Origin: Croceivirga lutea
Lineage (GTDB): Bacteria > Bacteroidota > Bacteroidia > Flavobacteriales > Flavobacteriaceae
Direction of reading: 5' to 3'
Assembly: GCF_014235875.1 (NCBI RefSeq)
Contig: NZ_JACJUK010000001.1
Location: 186,001 to 250,000, forward strand
Length of the DNA: 64,000 nucleotides
Shown here: in pieces, positions 34,674-41,862 of the stretch
Position numbering within the stretch: the first letter of the stretch is position 1
How the letters are laid out: every line of letters starts with the position of its first letter
Translations under genes and position numbers: made by a program
Notes under the pieces: model-generated
The model's database searches: none
Told to the model about the DNA's origin: nothing
What the model saw: the letters and a program-made list of their open reading frames with translations, nothing else

Positions 34674-35342
34674 TTAGATAAAGCCTCTGTTTTTAGCAGC
34701 TAAAATTAACGCCAAATCATTTTCCTTTTCTGTTCCAAAAATTGATTTCAAATGACGCTTTCTATTTTCAATTGAAGAAGATGACAATTCTATATACTGT
34801 TCTAAATCTTTGGTTTTGGTTCCTTTGGCTAAATGATATAAAATTTTTCTGTCATTTTCATCAAGAGAAATATCATTGGCCATTTTTTTACGTATTGCAC
34901 CTAAAGCTTTAGAAGAATAGTACGGAGGATTATTAATTACCGTTTTAATAGCGTCTTCTAGCGTTTTTTGGTCAATGTCTGTTTTAACCATGTAACCATC
35001 TGGATCAACAGACTTTAAAATGCTATTAATTCTGTAATTATCGCTAAAAGAAGACATAAATATTATTCTGGTAGAAGGCACAAGTTTTCTAGCCAGAACA
35101 CCAAGATCTTCACCATTATAGGGTTGATCTTCATTGGGAGGGAACAATTGCACGTCTAGCAGCAATATATCGTACTGAAAGGTAGTAGCAGAATCCTCAA
35201 TTTTTTTTCGACCAGTTTCATAATCTGAAGCGGTGTCTACAATTATGTTATAATCTTCAAAGATTAATCTTTCAAGGATAAATTTATATCCTAACATAAT
35301 CATTTCGTGGTCGTCTACGGCTAGTATTCTTAAAGTTTTCAT
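34674..35342 (-). CDS. NarL/LuxR-type response regulator
   Basis: A protein of 222 residues. The receiver domain has D10/D11 in LAVDDHEM, phospho-acceptor D63 in LLLDVQLFPP, Ser-rich FMSSFSD and Lys in YMVKTD. The C-terminal LuxR-type helix-turn-helix is LAKGTKTKDLEQYIELSSSSIE. The first four bases overlap the histidine kinase stop (ATGA), so the two form a coupled pair. Its targets are unknown; the genes on either side of the pair share an upstream motif. Confidence 0.92.
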   Translation of the reverse strand: MKTLRILAVDDHEMIMLGYKFILERLIFEDYNIIVDTASDYETGRKKIEDSATTFQYDILLLDVQLFPPNEDQPYNGEDLGVLARKLVPSTRIIFMSSFSDNYRINSILKSVDPDGYMVKTDIDQKTLEDAIKTVINNPPYYSSKALGAIRKKMANDISLDENDRKILYHLAKGTKTKDLEQYIELSSSSIENRKRHLKSIFGTEKENDLALILAAKNRGFI

Positions 35343-37432
35343 TCTGCTTGCAATATATTAAAACTGGTGGATTCTTTATCAGCTTTGCTGTTTTCTACGT
35401 TGTTTTTAATTGGAACTATTACTTCTACTTTGGTTCCTTTCCCAAGTGTACTTCTAAAATTAACCTTTCCATTTAATTTTTCAATACGAGAACGGATATT
35501 TTTAATTCCAATTCCCGTTTTTTTCTTTTTTAAATCGAAGCCCTTACCATTATCTATTATATTTAGTCTAAGGTTATGTGCTGTTTTAGAGATTTGTAAA
35601 TCTATATTTTTAGCTTTTGAATGCTTAATGGAGTTTTGAATTATTTCTTGAACTATTCGGTAAATATTGATTTTTGTATTACTATCAAAAAGTTCCCAAT
35701 CCACCTCATTACTATATTTAGTTTCAATTTTAATACCACTACTTTTAGCAGAGGTACTTAACAACTCAATTAATGCTAAATTAAAATTATCAACTTTTTC
35801 ATAAGATCCTTTATTCAGCTCATGTGAAATCATTCTAATTTCTTCTTCTACGCCCTGTAATTTTTGAATTAGTTCATCTCGCTGGTTTATGGCTTCTTGG
35901 TCAGACCTTTCATTTAGTCCACTCATAATAAGCCTTATGCCCAGCATTTCTCCAAGAACACCATCATGTAATTCTTCTGAAATTCTGCGTTGCTCTGCTT
36001 TTTTTCCTTGTTCTAGTTTGCCACGTTGCGCAAGCATTAATTTGTAGATTTCTTGATTGCTTTCTTGTTGGGTTTTTTCAAATCGTAAGCGTTGATTTAC
36101 AATGCGCTGCAATACAATAGTAATTACGCCGACACCTAATACTAAAAGCCCAATTGACACCCCAATTAACAGCTGACTTCTTTTTTGGAGTTTAATGTTT
36201 TCTTGCTCGGTTTCTTCGGTTTCTAGTTCAATTAGTGCAAACTTTTCTCTAAAACTTCTTTCCTCATTAATTAACTGGTTTTGTAACTTTACATATTGCA
36301 TGCCATAACCTCTTTTGTCTATCTCTTCAACAGCAATTAAAAACTCATACAATTCTAATAACCGGTCATTGTTTTCTGTAGCTTTAGCTATATCTACAGC
36401 GGTTTCAACCTTAGCAATAGCTTGTTCTTTTTTATTAGCAGCTAGTAGTACTTCGGCGTAATATTGGTAAACTCGTGGTTTTTCATACTCAAGACCTAGG
36501 CTGTCTATAAGTTGTAGAGTGGCAGTAAACTCTTTTTCAAAATACGCTGATGTAAATTTTCCTAATTTGAAATTTGCATACAGGTAACCAGATTTTGCTT
36601 TGACATAGGTTTTCGGTATTAGATTGATTAAGTCTTTATTTTGAAGTAAAGTTTGATATACAGAATCTGCTTTTTTATAATTTTCTGCCCTGGCGTAGGT
36701 ACTAGCAAAATTATTGGTGTTATAAATACTGTAAATTTCATTTACATCCTCATCTAAAAATTTTATTTGTTCTTTGGCAATTTGATGGTACTTAAAGGCT
36801 TTATCAAAATTTTTTAATCCGTTTTGAATTATAGCAGTAAGATTATACGAAGTAAAATAATGTTGAGTTATTTCATTTACTTTGACATAATTAACATATT
36901 TTGTCGCTGTTTCTTCGGCTCTTACATAATCCTTGGTGTCATGTTGTATAAGGGCAATATCATATAGAATAGAGGCGTTTAAATTTTTAGAATTCAAATC
37001 AAAATCATGCCCTTCAATTATTCTTCTCGCAGAAATATAATAGTAAAATGCGCTATCTAAATGTTTTTGATTTTTAAAATAATCTCCTACTTTTTGTTTT
37101 GAAAGTGCATTGTAGTAATAATTATTGCTTTTTTGTGATAAATACTGGGTTTGCTTGTTTAATGATTTGAATTTAGTAGTATCACCAATTTTCAGGAACG
37201 CACTAGACAAGGTACTTAATACTTCTAATTTTTCATTCCCTTGAAATGTTTCAATTTTATTAAGTGAAGAATTTAAAAACGCCAATTTTTCTTCGTTGGT
37301 AACATCTGATTCTAAAGTAGATGTAATCCTGTTAAGGAATTCTTCCTTATCATTATCTTGAACTATTGGTTTATAAGATGTAGTAAAAAGACATGCAGCA
37401 TAGGTTAGCAGTATTGCATAGGTCTTAAGCAT
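35339..37432 (-). CDS. TPR-repeat sensor histidine kinase (HisKA_3 / NarX-like core)
   Basis: A protein of 697 residues. A hydrophobic N-terminus (signal peptide) leads to a large periplasmic array of tetratricopeptide-type helices (about 30-400), then one membrane helix near 418-440 and a coiled linker. The phospho-acceptor His is in RISEELHDGVLGEMLGIR (about residue 490). The N box is YRIVQEIIQNSIKHSKAK and the G box GKGFDLKKKKTGIGIKNIR. This class is common in Bacteroidota and pairs with LuxR-type regulators, here the overlapping downstream gene. The ligand is unknown; the small lipoprotein gene 93 bases upstream is a candidate partner. Confidence 0.9.
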   Translation of the reverse strand: MLKTYAILLTYAACLFTTSYKPIVQDNDKEEFLNRITSTLESDVTNEEKLAFLNSSLNKIETFQGNEKLEVLSTLSSAFLKIGDTTKFKSLNKQTQYLSQKSNNYYYNALSKQKVGDYFKNQKHLDSAFYYYISARRIIEGHDFDLNSKNLNASILYDIALIQHDTKDYVRAEETATKYVNYVKVNEITQHYFTSYNLTAIIQNGLKNFDKAFKYHQIAKEQIKFLDEDVNEIYSIYNTNNFASTYARAENYKKADSVYQTLLQNKDLINLIPKTYVKAKSGYLYANFKLGKFTSAYFEKEFTATLQLIDSLGLEYEKPRVYQYYAEVLLAANKKEQAIAKVETAVDIAKATENNDRLLELYEFLIAVEEIDKRGYGMQYVKLQNQLINEERSFREKFALIELETEETEQENIKLQKRSQLLIGVSIGLLVLGVGVITIVLQRIVNQRLRFEKTQQESNQEIYKLMLAQRGKLEQGKKAEQRRISEELHDGVLGEMLGIRLIMSGLNERSDQEAINQRDELIQKLQGVEEEIRMISHELNKGSYEKVDNFNLALIELLSTSAKSSGIKIETKYSNEVDWELFDSNTKINIYRIVQEIIQNSIKHSKAKNIDLQISKTAHNLRLNIIDNGKGFDLKKKKTGIGIKNIRSRIEKLNGKVNFRSTLGKGTKVEVIVPIKNNVENSKADKESTSFNILQAE

Positions 37433-37474
37433 AATTACAATTTGAGGGCACTTGTTAAAACAAGATACAAAAAA

Positions 37475-37499
37475 AGCCCTAAACTTAAGGTTAAGGGCT
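37475..37499 (-). terminator. Terminator or attenuator between the small lipoprotein and the TPR kinase genes
   Basis: On the minus strand, AGCCCTTAAC pairs with a GTTTAGGGCT arm (one mismatch) around a five-base loop, followed by seven Ts. It ends ~25 bases after the stop of the 53-residue lipoprotein gene and lies just upstream of the kinase gene, so it would end or attenuate the lipoprotein message before the kinase. Confidence 0.7.
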
Positions 37500-37524
37500 A
37501 CTGTTATAAAATAAATTTAAATTA

Positions 37525-37686
37525 TCAAGAAACACAATTGCCAGTTGGGCAATCTGGATCTGGTAATTCATCTCCATCTGGTGAATCTATATATAGTTGG
37601 TCTGTTTCTGCGGTTGCTTCACTTTCACATGATACTAATCCCATTGTAAATATGGCCACGGCTAAAATGCTCATTACTTTTTTCAT
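37525..37686 (-). CDS. Small (53-residue) lipoprotein, unknown function
   Basis: A short gene easily missed by length cut-offs. It encodes 53 residues: a textbook lipoprotein signal (MKKVMSILAV, lipobox LVSC with Cys20) and a 33-residue acidic mature peptide that ends DPDCPTGNCVS with two cysteines (46 and 51). GAGAAG lies directly before the ATG, a -7 box TAGTTTTG lies 42 bases upstream, and a terminator follows, so it has all parts of a separate transcription unit. It lies between a LytTR regulator and a TPR histidine kinase on the same strand. A role as a surface or periplasmic signal for the kinase is inference. Confidence 0.72.
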   Translation of the reverse strand: MKKVMSILAVAIFTMGLVSCESEATAETDQLYIDSPDGDELPDPDCPTGNCVS

Positions 37687-37728
37687 CTTCTCTAGTTTTA
37701 AGGTTAATGATTACTTCTAATTATGACC

Positions 37729-37736
37729 CAAAACTA
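37729..37736 (-). promoter_or_regulatory. -7 box (TAGTTTTG) of the small lipoprotein gene
   Basis: An exact TAnnTTTG match on the minus strand, 42 bases before the ATG at 37686. A TTG 14 bases further upstream lies inside the palindrome at 37743-37770. Confidence 0.5.
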
Positions 37737-37742
37737 GCTTCT

Positions 37743-37770
37743 CCTTTACCCAAGTACACTTGGGTAAAGG
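37743..37770. promoter_or_regulatory. 28-bp palindrome, probable operator over the -33 region of the small lipoprotein gene
   Basis: CCTTTACCCAAGT and ACTTGGGTAAAGG are perfect 13-bp inverted arms with a two-base spacer. The site lies directly upstream of the -7 box at 37729-37736 and covers the -33 region. No T tract follows on either strand, so it is a better operator than terminator. Confidence 0.5.
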
Positions 37771-37828
37771 CTTTGTTAGTAACCCGCCTATGTTTGTGAG
37801 TATTTAAACAAAATTTGTAAGAAATAGA

Positions 37829-38560
37829 CTAAGAAAGTGTAGAAATGGCGTTTTTGGAGAGCAGCTCTTTAAGCTCGTCTATTTTTTCTCTATAAGTTCT
37901 AGAAAAAGGTAAACCCCTTTGATTATTTTTTAAGGTACATATAGATTTACCATAATTAATACGGGCTATGTGATTACTATTGATAATGTAACTCTGGTGA
38001 ACCCGCACAAAATTCTGTGGCAACTTTTCTTCAAAGGATTTTAATGTTTTAAATGCGCTTATTTTACGACCGTCTCTCATATGAAAATCAGTACTGTTGT
38101 TGTCCGCTTTTAAATACAAAATCTCATTAGTATCTAGATAGTGATAATCTTTATAAGATTTTAAGCATAGGGTAGCCGGTATTTGCTCTTTAATAACAAG
38201 CCTTTTAAATCTTAATAGTGTTTTTCTTATTTCTACATCTGAACTTGAGACCAACCAATAATCGAAAAAACCGGCCTTAATGGCGTTGTATGCTTTAGAT
38301 TCATCTTTTGATACCGCTATAATTTTTGGTAAAGTATCCAAGAACTGGTATAAATCATTTATTAATGAGAATACATTATTGTCTTTGTCGTCTATGTTAA
38401 CAACAACCAAATCTGGCAAATACTTTAAAATTGAATTCTGTAGTTCGCCGTAGTCATTTAGCAAAGCACTACAAGTAAAATTTTTGTATTCTGATAATGC
38501 AGTTCTTAAATCTAAAATTGAAGAGGCATTACTGTCAATAATTACATAAGAATAAACCAT
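37829..38560 (-). CDS. LytTR DNA-binding regulator with degenerate receiver domain
   Basis: A protein of 243 residues. The C-terminal LytTR domain (about 140-240) is well preserved (LYLKADNNSTDFHMRDGRK, FVRVHQSYIINSNHI, LPFSRTYREKI). The N-terminal ~120 residues have the receiver layout, but the phospho-acceptor is Asn55 (LVVVNIDDKD), the acidic pair is D9-S10 (IIDSNAS), and the conserved Lys after strand 5 is replaced in YWLVSSSD. It is therefore unlikely to be phosphorylated in the usual way and may sense something else or dimerise constitutively. No kinase is adjacent upstream. A shared element lies 51 bases before its start. Confidence 0.85.
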   Translation of the reverse strand: MVYSYVIIDSNASSILDLRTALSEYKNFTCSALLNDYGELQNSILKYLPDLVVVNIDDKDNNVFSLINDLYQFLDTLPKIIAVSKDESKAYNAIKAGFFDYWLVSSSDVEIRKTLLRFKRLVIKEQIPATLCLKSYKDYHYLDTNEILYLKADNNSTDFHMRDGRKISAFKTLKSFEEKLPQNFVRVHQSYIINSNHIARINYGKSICTLKNNQRGLPFSRTYREKIDELKELLSKNAISTLS

Positions 38561-38611
38561 AATAAAAAGCTTTCTCTAAAGTAATTTCAGCCTTCCACTT
38601 ATGATTGCACA

Positions 38612-38639
38612 AAAACCTTAAAAAAAATAGGGTTTAGTG
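38612..38639 (-). promoter_or_regulatory. Upstream element shared with the gene at 34378 (copy 2)
   Basis: AAAACC, an A-tract, and AGGGTTT then AGTG on the plus strand, as at 34438-34464. It lies 51 bases before the LytTR gene. Both copies are upstream of minus-strand genes at nearly the same distance. Confidence 0.35.
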
Positions 38640-38661
38640 GATATTTGCTAGTTGTATTATG

Positions 38662-40236
38662 TTAATCAGTTGTTAAGAAAAAATTTATAGCTCCGATATC
38701 GGTAGAATTAGCTCTAGAATTGCCGAATAAATCAAACGGTACCTGAATGCCAATATCCGTGTTTCCTGCCCCAATGGCTTCAGACTCTTCAGTCAAAAAA
38801 AAGAGGTTTTGAGTTGGATTTAAAAAGCCAGTATTTTTATTAATAGAAGTATTAACGTAAATGCTAGCATTAGTGAAGTCGTAAATTGGTAATTCTTTAA
38901 ACCTATCATTAATATCATTAAATTTTAACAATGAACTTTCGAAACTAATGTTAAATGCATTTTCACCTTCCTGAAAAAGCAAAAATTCAATGTTTTGATT
39001 ACCATCTACAATGCAGTTACCAAAATAAGCTTGTTGTAAATCAGCTGATAACAGAGAACCATCAGAAAGCTCAATAAAATTGTCTATTAAGAGGGTAGGT
39101 GAGTTTCTAAAACTACTTGTCCAATAATTAGCAAATGTACTATGAAGAAATTCGTAGTTGCCTCCTAAATTTAAATATACAGAGGATTCTCCAGAACTGC
39201 CAAAGACACAGTTTTTAGCTTCGATTGTGGCGTTAATACCCCATAAATTAGAAAATGAACTATTGTAGATTTGAGAGTTTACAATGTTCAAATTTACTTC
39301 AGAATTGGTAGTAGTACCTTCACAGAGTACTCCGATTGTGGCATTTTTTAAGGTTAAATTTGAAATTGTATTGTCGACGCTTCCCTTTGCTAACCAAATA
39401 GCGCCCCATTGCCCTGCCACATTTTCGTAAGCTGTTTCTAGACGGTCTGCTTCAAAAATAACTTCATTTTCTAAGGCTTCGAACGACTCACTCAAGGTGC
39501 CATTTACCTGTATAGAAGCATTTTCTGAAACTAGAATTCCAGAATCTTTATGAAAGAATACCCTTGAACCTGCTTCTATTATTAGACTTTTGTTTGGCGG
39601 AACTGTAGCATAACCATAGATTACATATGGTTTTTCTTTAGTGAAAATAAGCTCGTTATCCTCCAAATAAAATCCATTTATACTAATTTCTGATTCATCA
39701 TCGCCCAATAAAATAGATTCTTTGATGCCTTGATTGTCTATAGAGGGAAATAGAAAAATGGCGTCTTTAACTAAACTTACAAGTTCCACTTCCATTGTTT
39801 CCGTAGCTAATGTAAACTGAATGGCATCGGTATTTAAGAATTCATTAGCAACAAACTCTGTTTGTGTAGCAGTTGTTTCAATAAAAACGAACAAACTATC
39901 TTTTGCGAGAATTGAAACATCATTAAAATTAACACCTGCCTCGCCATCAACATTCAAACGGTAATTTGAATTTTCGTTTCTAAGTGAAATATTTGGAATG
40001 GTTACCGCTGTATTTTCTTTGTTATATACCTTAAATGAATAGGTTCTGCTCGAAATATTTGAAAAAATAGTGTCTAAAAAAACGGTATCCTTAGAAAATT
40101 CTAATGTGTTAGCAACTATTTTCTCATTAAAATCTTCGCGGCAAGAGGCAAGGCCAACCATTAGTACAATAAGACTAATTGTTGCAATCCATTTGATATT
40201 AATCAGTTTATGAAAACAATTCAATAAGATGCTCAT
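38662..40236 (-). CDS. Beta-helix lipoprotein
   Basis: A protein of 524 residues. An N-terminal helix ends in the lipobox GLASC (Cys32); an internal Met just before MVGLASC is too close to serve as the start. Residues ~40-160 look like an Ig-like beta domain (SSRTYSFKVYNKENTAVTI). Residues ~200-480 carry repeated beta strands with Asn ladders (NLTLKNATIGVLCEG, SSFSNLWGINATIEAKNCVF), as in right-handed parallel beta-helices of surface adhesins or polysaccharide-binding proteins. The last 29 bases of the preceding thioesterase gene overlap its start. The function is unknown, probably at the outer membrane. Confidence 0.8.
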   Translation of the reverse strand: MSILLNCFHKLINIKWIATISLIVLMVGLASCREDFNEKIVANTLEFSKDTVFLDTIFSNISSRTYSFKVYNKENTAVTIPNISLRNENSNYRLNVDGEAGVNFNDVSILAKDSLFVFIETTATQTEFVANEFLNTDAIQFTLATETMEVELVSLVKDAIFLFPSIDNQGIKESILLGDDESEISINGFYLEDNELIFTKEKPYVIYGYATVPPNKSLIIEAGSRVFFHKDSGILVSENASIQVNGTLSESFEALENEVIFEADRLETAYENVAGQWGAIWLAKGSVDNTISNLTLKNATIGVLCEGTTTNSEVNLNIVNSQIYNSSFSNLWGINATIEAKNCVFGSSGESSVYLNLGGNYEFLHSTFANYWTSSFRNSPTLLIDNFIELSDGSLLSADLQQAYFGNCIVDGNQNIEFLLFQEGENAFNISFESSLLKFNDINDRFKELPIYDFTNASIYVNTSINKNTGFLNPTQNLFFLTEESEAIGAGNTDIGIQVPFDLFGNSRANSTDIGAINFFLTTD

Positions 40237-40597
40237 GAATTCTTTTTGGTTTCATGCTTTTTCGTTCTAACATGCACCATTCTGTAAGCGCAGAAACTAA
40301 AATGTTATTGCTTTTTGAATCTATAATTTCAACTTTACGCCAACAGAGTGGTCCTTTCCATTTAGAGATTTGAGTAACTAATTTTAGTTTATCATCTAAA
40401 AACGCACTTTTGTGATATGTTATGTTGTGATTTCTTACCACCCAGACATAATTATCTACCACTTCTTTTGGAGCAATGGTCGACCAATGAGCTCTGGAGA
40501 TTTCTTGTATCCAGGTTAAAAATTGCACGTTATTAACGTGCTTGTTTTCATCTAAATGCTCTATGGTTACCAAAACAGTTTGAGTAAATAACCTCAC
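40208..40597 (-). CDS. Acyl-CoA thioesterase, hotdog fold (4HBT type)
   Basis: A protein of 129 residues. It has the hotdog pattern of 4-hydroxybenzoyl-CoA-type thioesterases: HLDENKHVNNVQFLTWIQE with the catalytic acidic residue after His, then the central beta strands (WRKVEIIDSKSNNILVSALTEW). It hydrolyses acyl-CoA or acyl-ACP; the chain length is unknown. The gene starts one base before the stop of the glutaminyl cyclase gene and overlaps the beta-helix lipoprotein gene by 29 bases, so the three are cotranscribed. Confidence 0.85.
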   Translation of the reverse strand: MRLFTQTVLVTIEHLDENKHVNNVQFLTWIQEISRAHWSTIAPKEVVDNYVWVVRNHNITYHKSAFLDDKLKLVTQISKWKGPLCWRKVEIIDSKSNNILVSALTEWCMLERKSMKPKRIHEHLIELFS

Positions 40598-40598
40598 G

Positions 40599-41639
40599 CT
40601 ACTTTTTTGTTATAATGACTTCAAACAATTTGCTCCAATTTTTTCCAGTTACGAAAAAAGTACCTTTTTCAGGATGGTAGGCTATACCATTTAGCACGTC
40701 TAAGGCATCGTGTTGTTCAACTTTGCTTTTTAATCCACTAAAGTTAACCACCCCTTCTATTGCACCTGACGTAGCATCTATAATCATCATACTTTCTTTT
40801 TGCCATACATTGGCATAGATTTTTCCATCTACAAACTCTAACTCGTTTGCTTTATTAAATATAGATTTATTGGTTACGGTTTCTATATGGTCTTCTTCGA
40901 TATAGGTTTCCGGATTTAAAATCCATATTTTTTCAGTTCCATCACTTTTGTAAATTCTATTACCATCATTACAAAGACCCCATCCTTCTTTACTTTCACC
41001 ATAGCTAAAACTTTCAATTTTAGAAAGGTCTTTACTACTGTAAACGTATCCAATCTTATTTTGCCATGTAAGCTGTATTACTTTGTTGCCTAATAAGGTA
41101 AGTCCTTCACCAAATTCTGAATTTTTCAACGCAATTTCTTGCAAAACTTCACCTGTCTTATAATCAACTTTTCTAAGTGTTGACTGTCCTAAACGGCCAG
41201 TACTTTCGAACAGGGTATCATTTTTAAATTCTAAGCCTTGGGTAAATGCATTTTTATCATGAGGAAATTCGTTTACAATTTCATAGGTATAAACTGCGGG
41301 AGGATTTGCAGCGAGTATGCTGACTTTTTTTGTAATTTCTACAGAAGTATCATCATAAAAAACTTTTGCAACCAAAAGCTTTTGACCTAATTTTTGCACA
41401 GATAAAGCGAGTTTGCCATTGTTTTCTGTAATTTCTTCACCATCTATTGAATATTCCACATTTGTAATAGATTTATTCTTCTTGTTTTGTATGGCAACGC
41501 CAACCAAATCTCCATTTTGAAATTTGTTATTTTTTCCTTCCAAATCAATACTAAAAAATTTGGTGGCATCTGAAGTGCTTCCACAGGCTGTTATTAAACA
41601 AGTTACAGTTATTACAATTAGAAATGAGATTCTTTTCAT
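40599..41639 (-). CDS. Glutaminyl-peptide cyclotransferase (beta-propeller type), lipoprotein
   Basis: A protein of 346 residues from MKRISFL; an upstream 17-codon extension lacks a credible start. The lipobox is ITACG (Cys19). After a ~80-residue Ig-like domain, the cyclase part begins at YEIVNEFPHDKNAFTQGLEF and continues with ESTGRLGQSTLRKVD and GLTLLGNKVIQLTWQN. This is the plant/bacterial type of glutaminyl cyclase, which turns N-terminal Gln into pyroglutamate. In Bacteroidota it acts on exported proteins, many of which start with Gln after signal cleavage. It heads the unit with the thioesterase and beta-helix genes. Confidence 0.88.
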   Translation of the reverse strand: MKRISFLIVITVTCLITACGSTSDATKFFSIDLEGKNNKFQNGDLVGVAIQNKKNKSITNVEYSIDGEEITENNGKLALSVQKLGQKLLVAKVFYDDTSVEITKKVSILAANPPAVYTYEIVNEFPHDKNAFTQGLEFKNDTLFESTGRLGQSTLRKVDYKTGEVLQEIALKNSEFGEGLTLLGNKVIQLTWQNKIGYVYSSKDLSKIESFSYGESKEGWGLCNDGNRIYKSDGTEKIWILNPETYIEEDHIETVTNKSIFNKANELEFVDGKIYANVWQKESMMIIDATSGAIEGVVNFSGLKSKVEQHDALDVLNGIAYHPEKGTFFVTGKNWSKLFEVIITKK

Positions 41640-41704
41640 TTTATAAATTAATTGAAATACCAAATTACACATGCAAGTTGATTGCAGCAAATTTAAAAGG
41701 GTTG

Positions 41705-41712
41705 TATATTTG
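41705..41712 (+). promoter_or_regulatory. -7 box (TATATTTG) of the SRP RNA gene
   Basis: An exact TAnnTTTG match. The predicted first base of the RNA, five bases after the G, agrees with the 5' end of the SRP hairpin near 41717. Confidence 0.6.
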
Positions 41713-41715
41713 CAG

Positions 41716-41812
41716 CCGGCAAGTCCTACACGACCAGCTCCTGTAGAATCCCCCAGGGCGGGAACGCAGCAAGGGTATACGGTCGTAGCGGTGCGATGTA
41801 GGTAGCTTGCCT
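41716..41812 (+). ncRNA. ffs: Small signal recognition particle RNA (4.5S type)
   Basis: About 97 bases folding as one long hairpin: GGCAAG near 41718 pairs with CTTGCC ending at 41811, and CCTACA with TGTAGG inside. The distal part has the SRP domain IV loop sequence CAGGGCGGGAACGCAGCAAGG, given here as AGGGCGGGAACGCAGCAAGG, which binds the Ffh M domain. Seven Ts follow as terminator. The RNA targets nascent membrane proteins to the translocon. It stands between the glutaminyl cyclase and SDR genes. Confidence 0.95.
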
Positions 41813-41862
41813 TTTTTTATGCCTTATTTTTACCTACTTAATTTTCTATTTTACCTCTTCAG

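Noticed and set aside
37451-37464. Inverted repeat CTTGTT-AA-AACAAG just upstream of the TPR kinase start
   Set aside because: Only six base pairs with a two-base loop in AT-rich DNA; it is as likely chance as a regulatory site.
37743-37770. Reading the palindrome as the LytTR gene's terminator
   Set aside because: No T tract follows the stem on the minus strand and it overlaps the promoter region of the next gene; operator preferred, though not proven.
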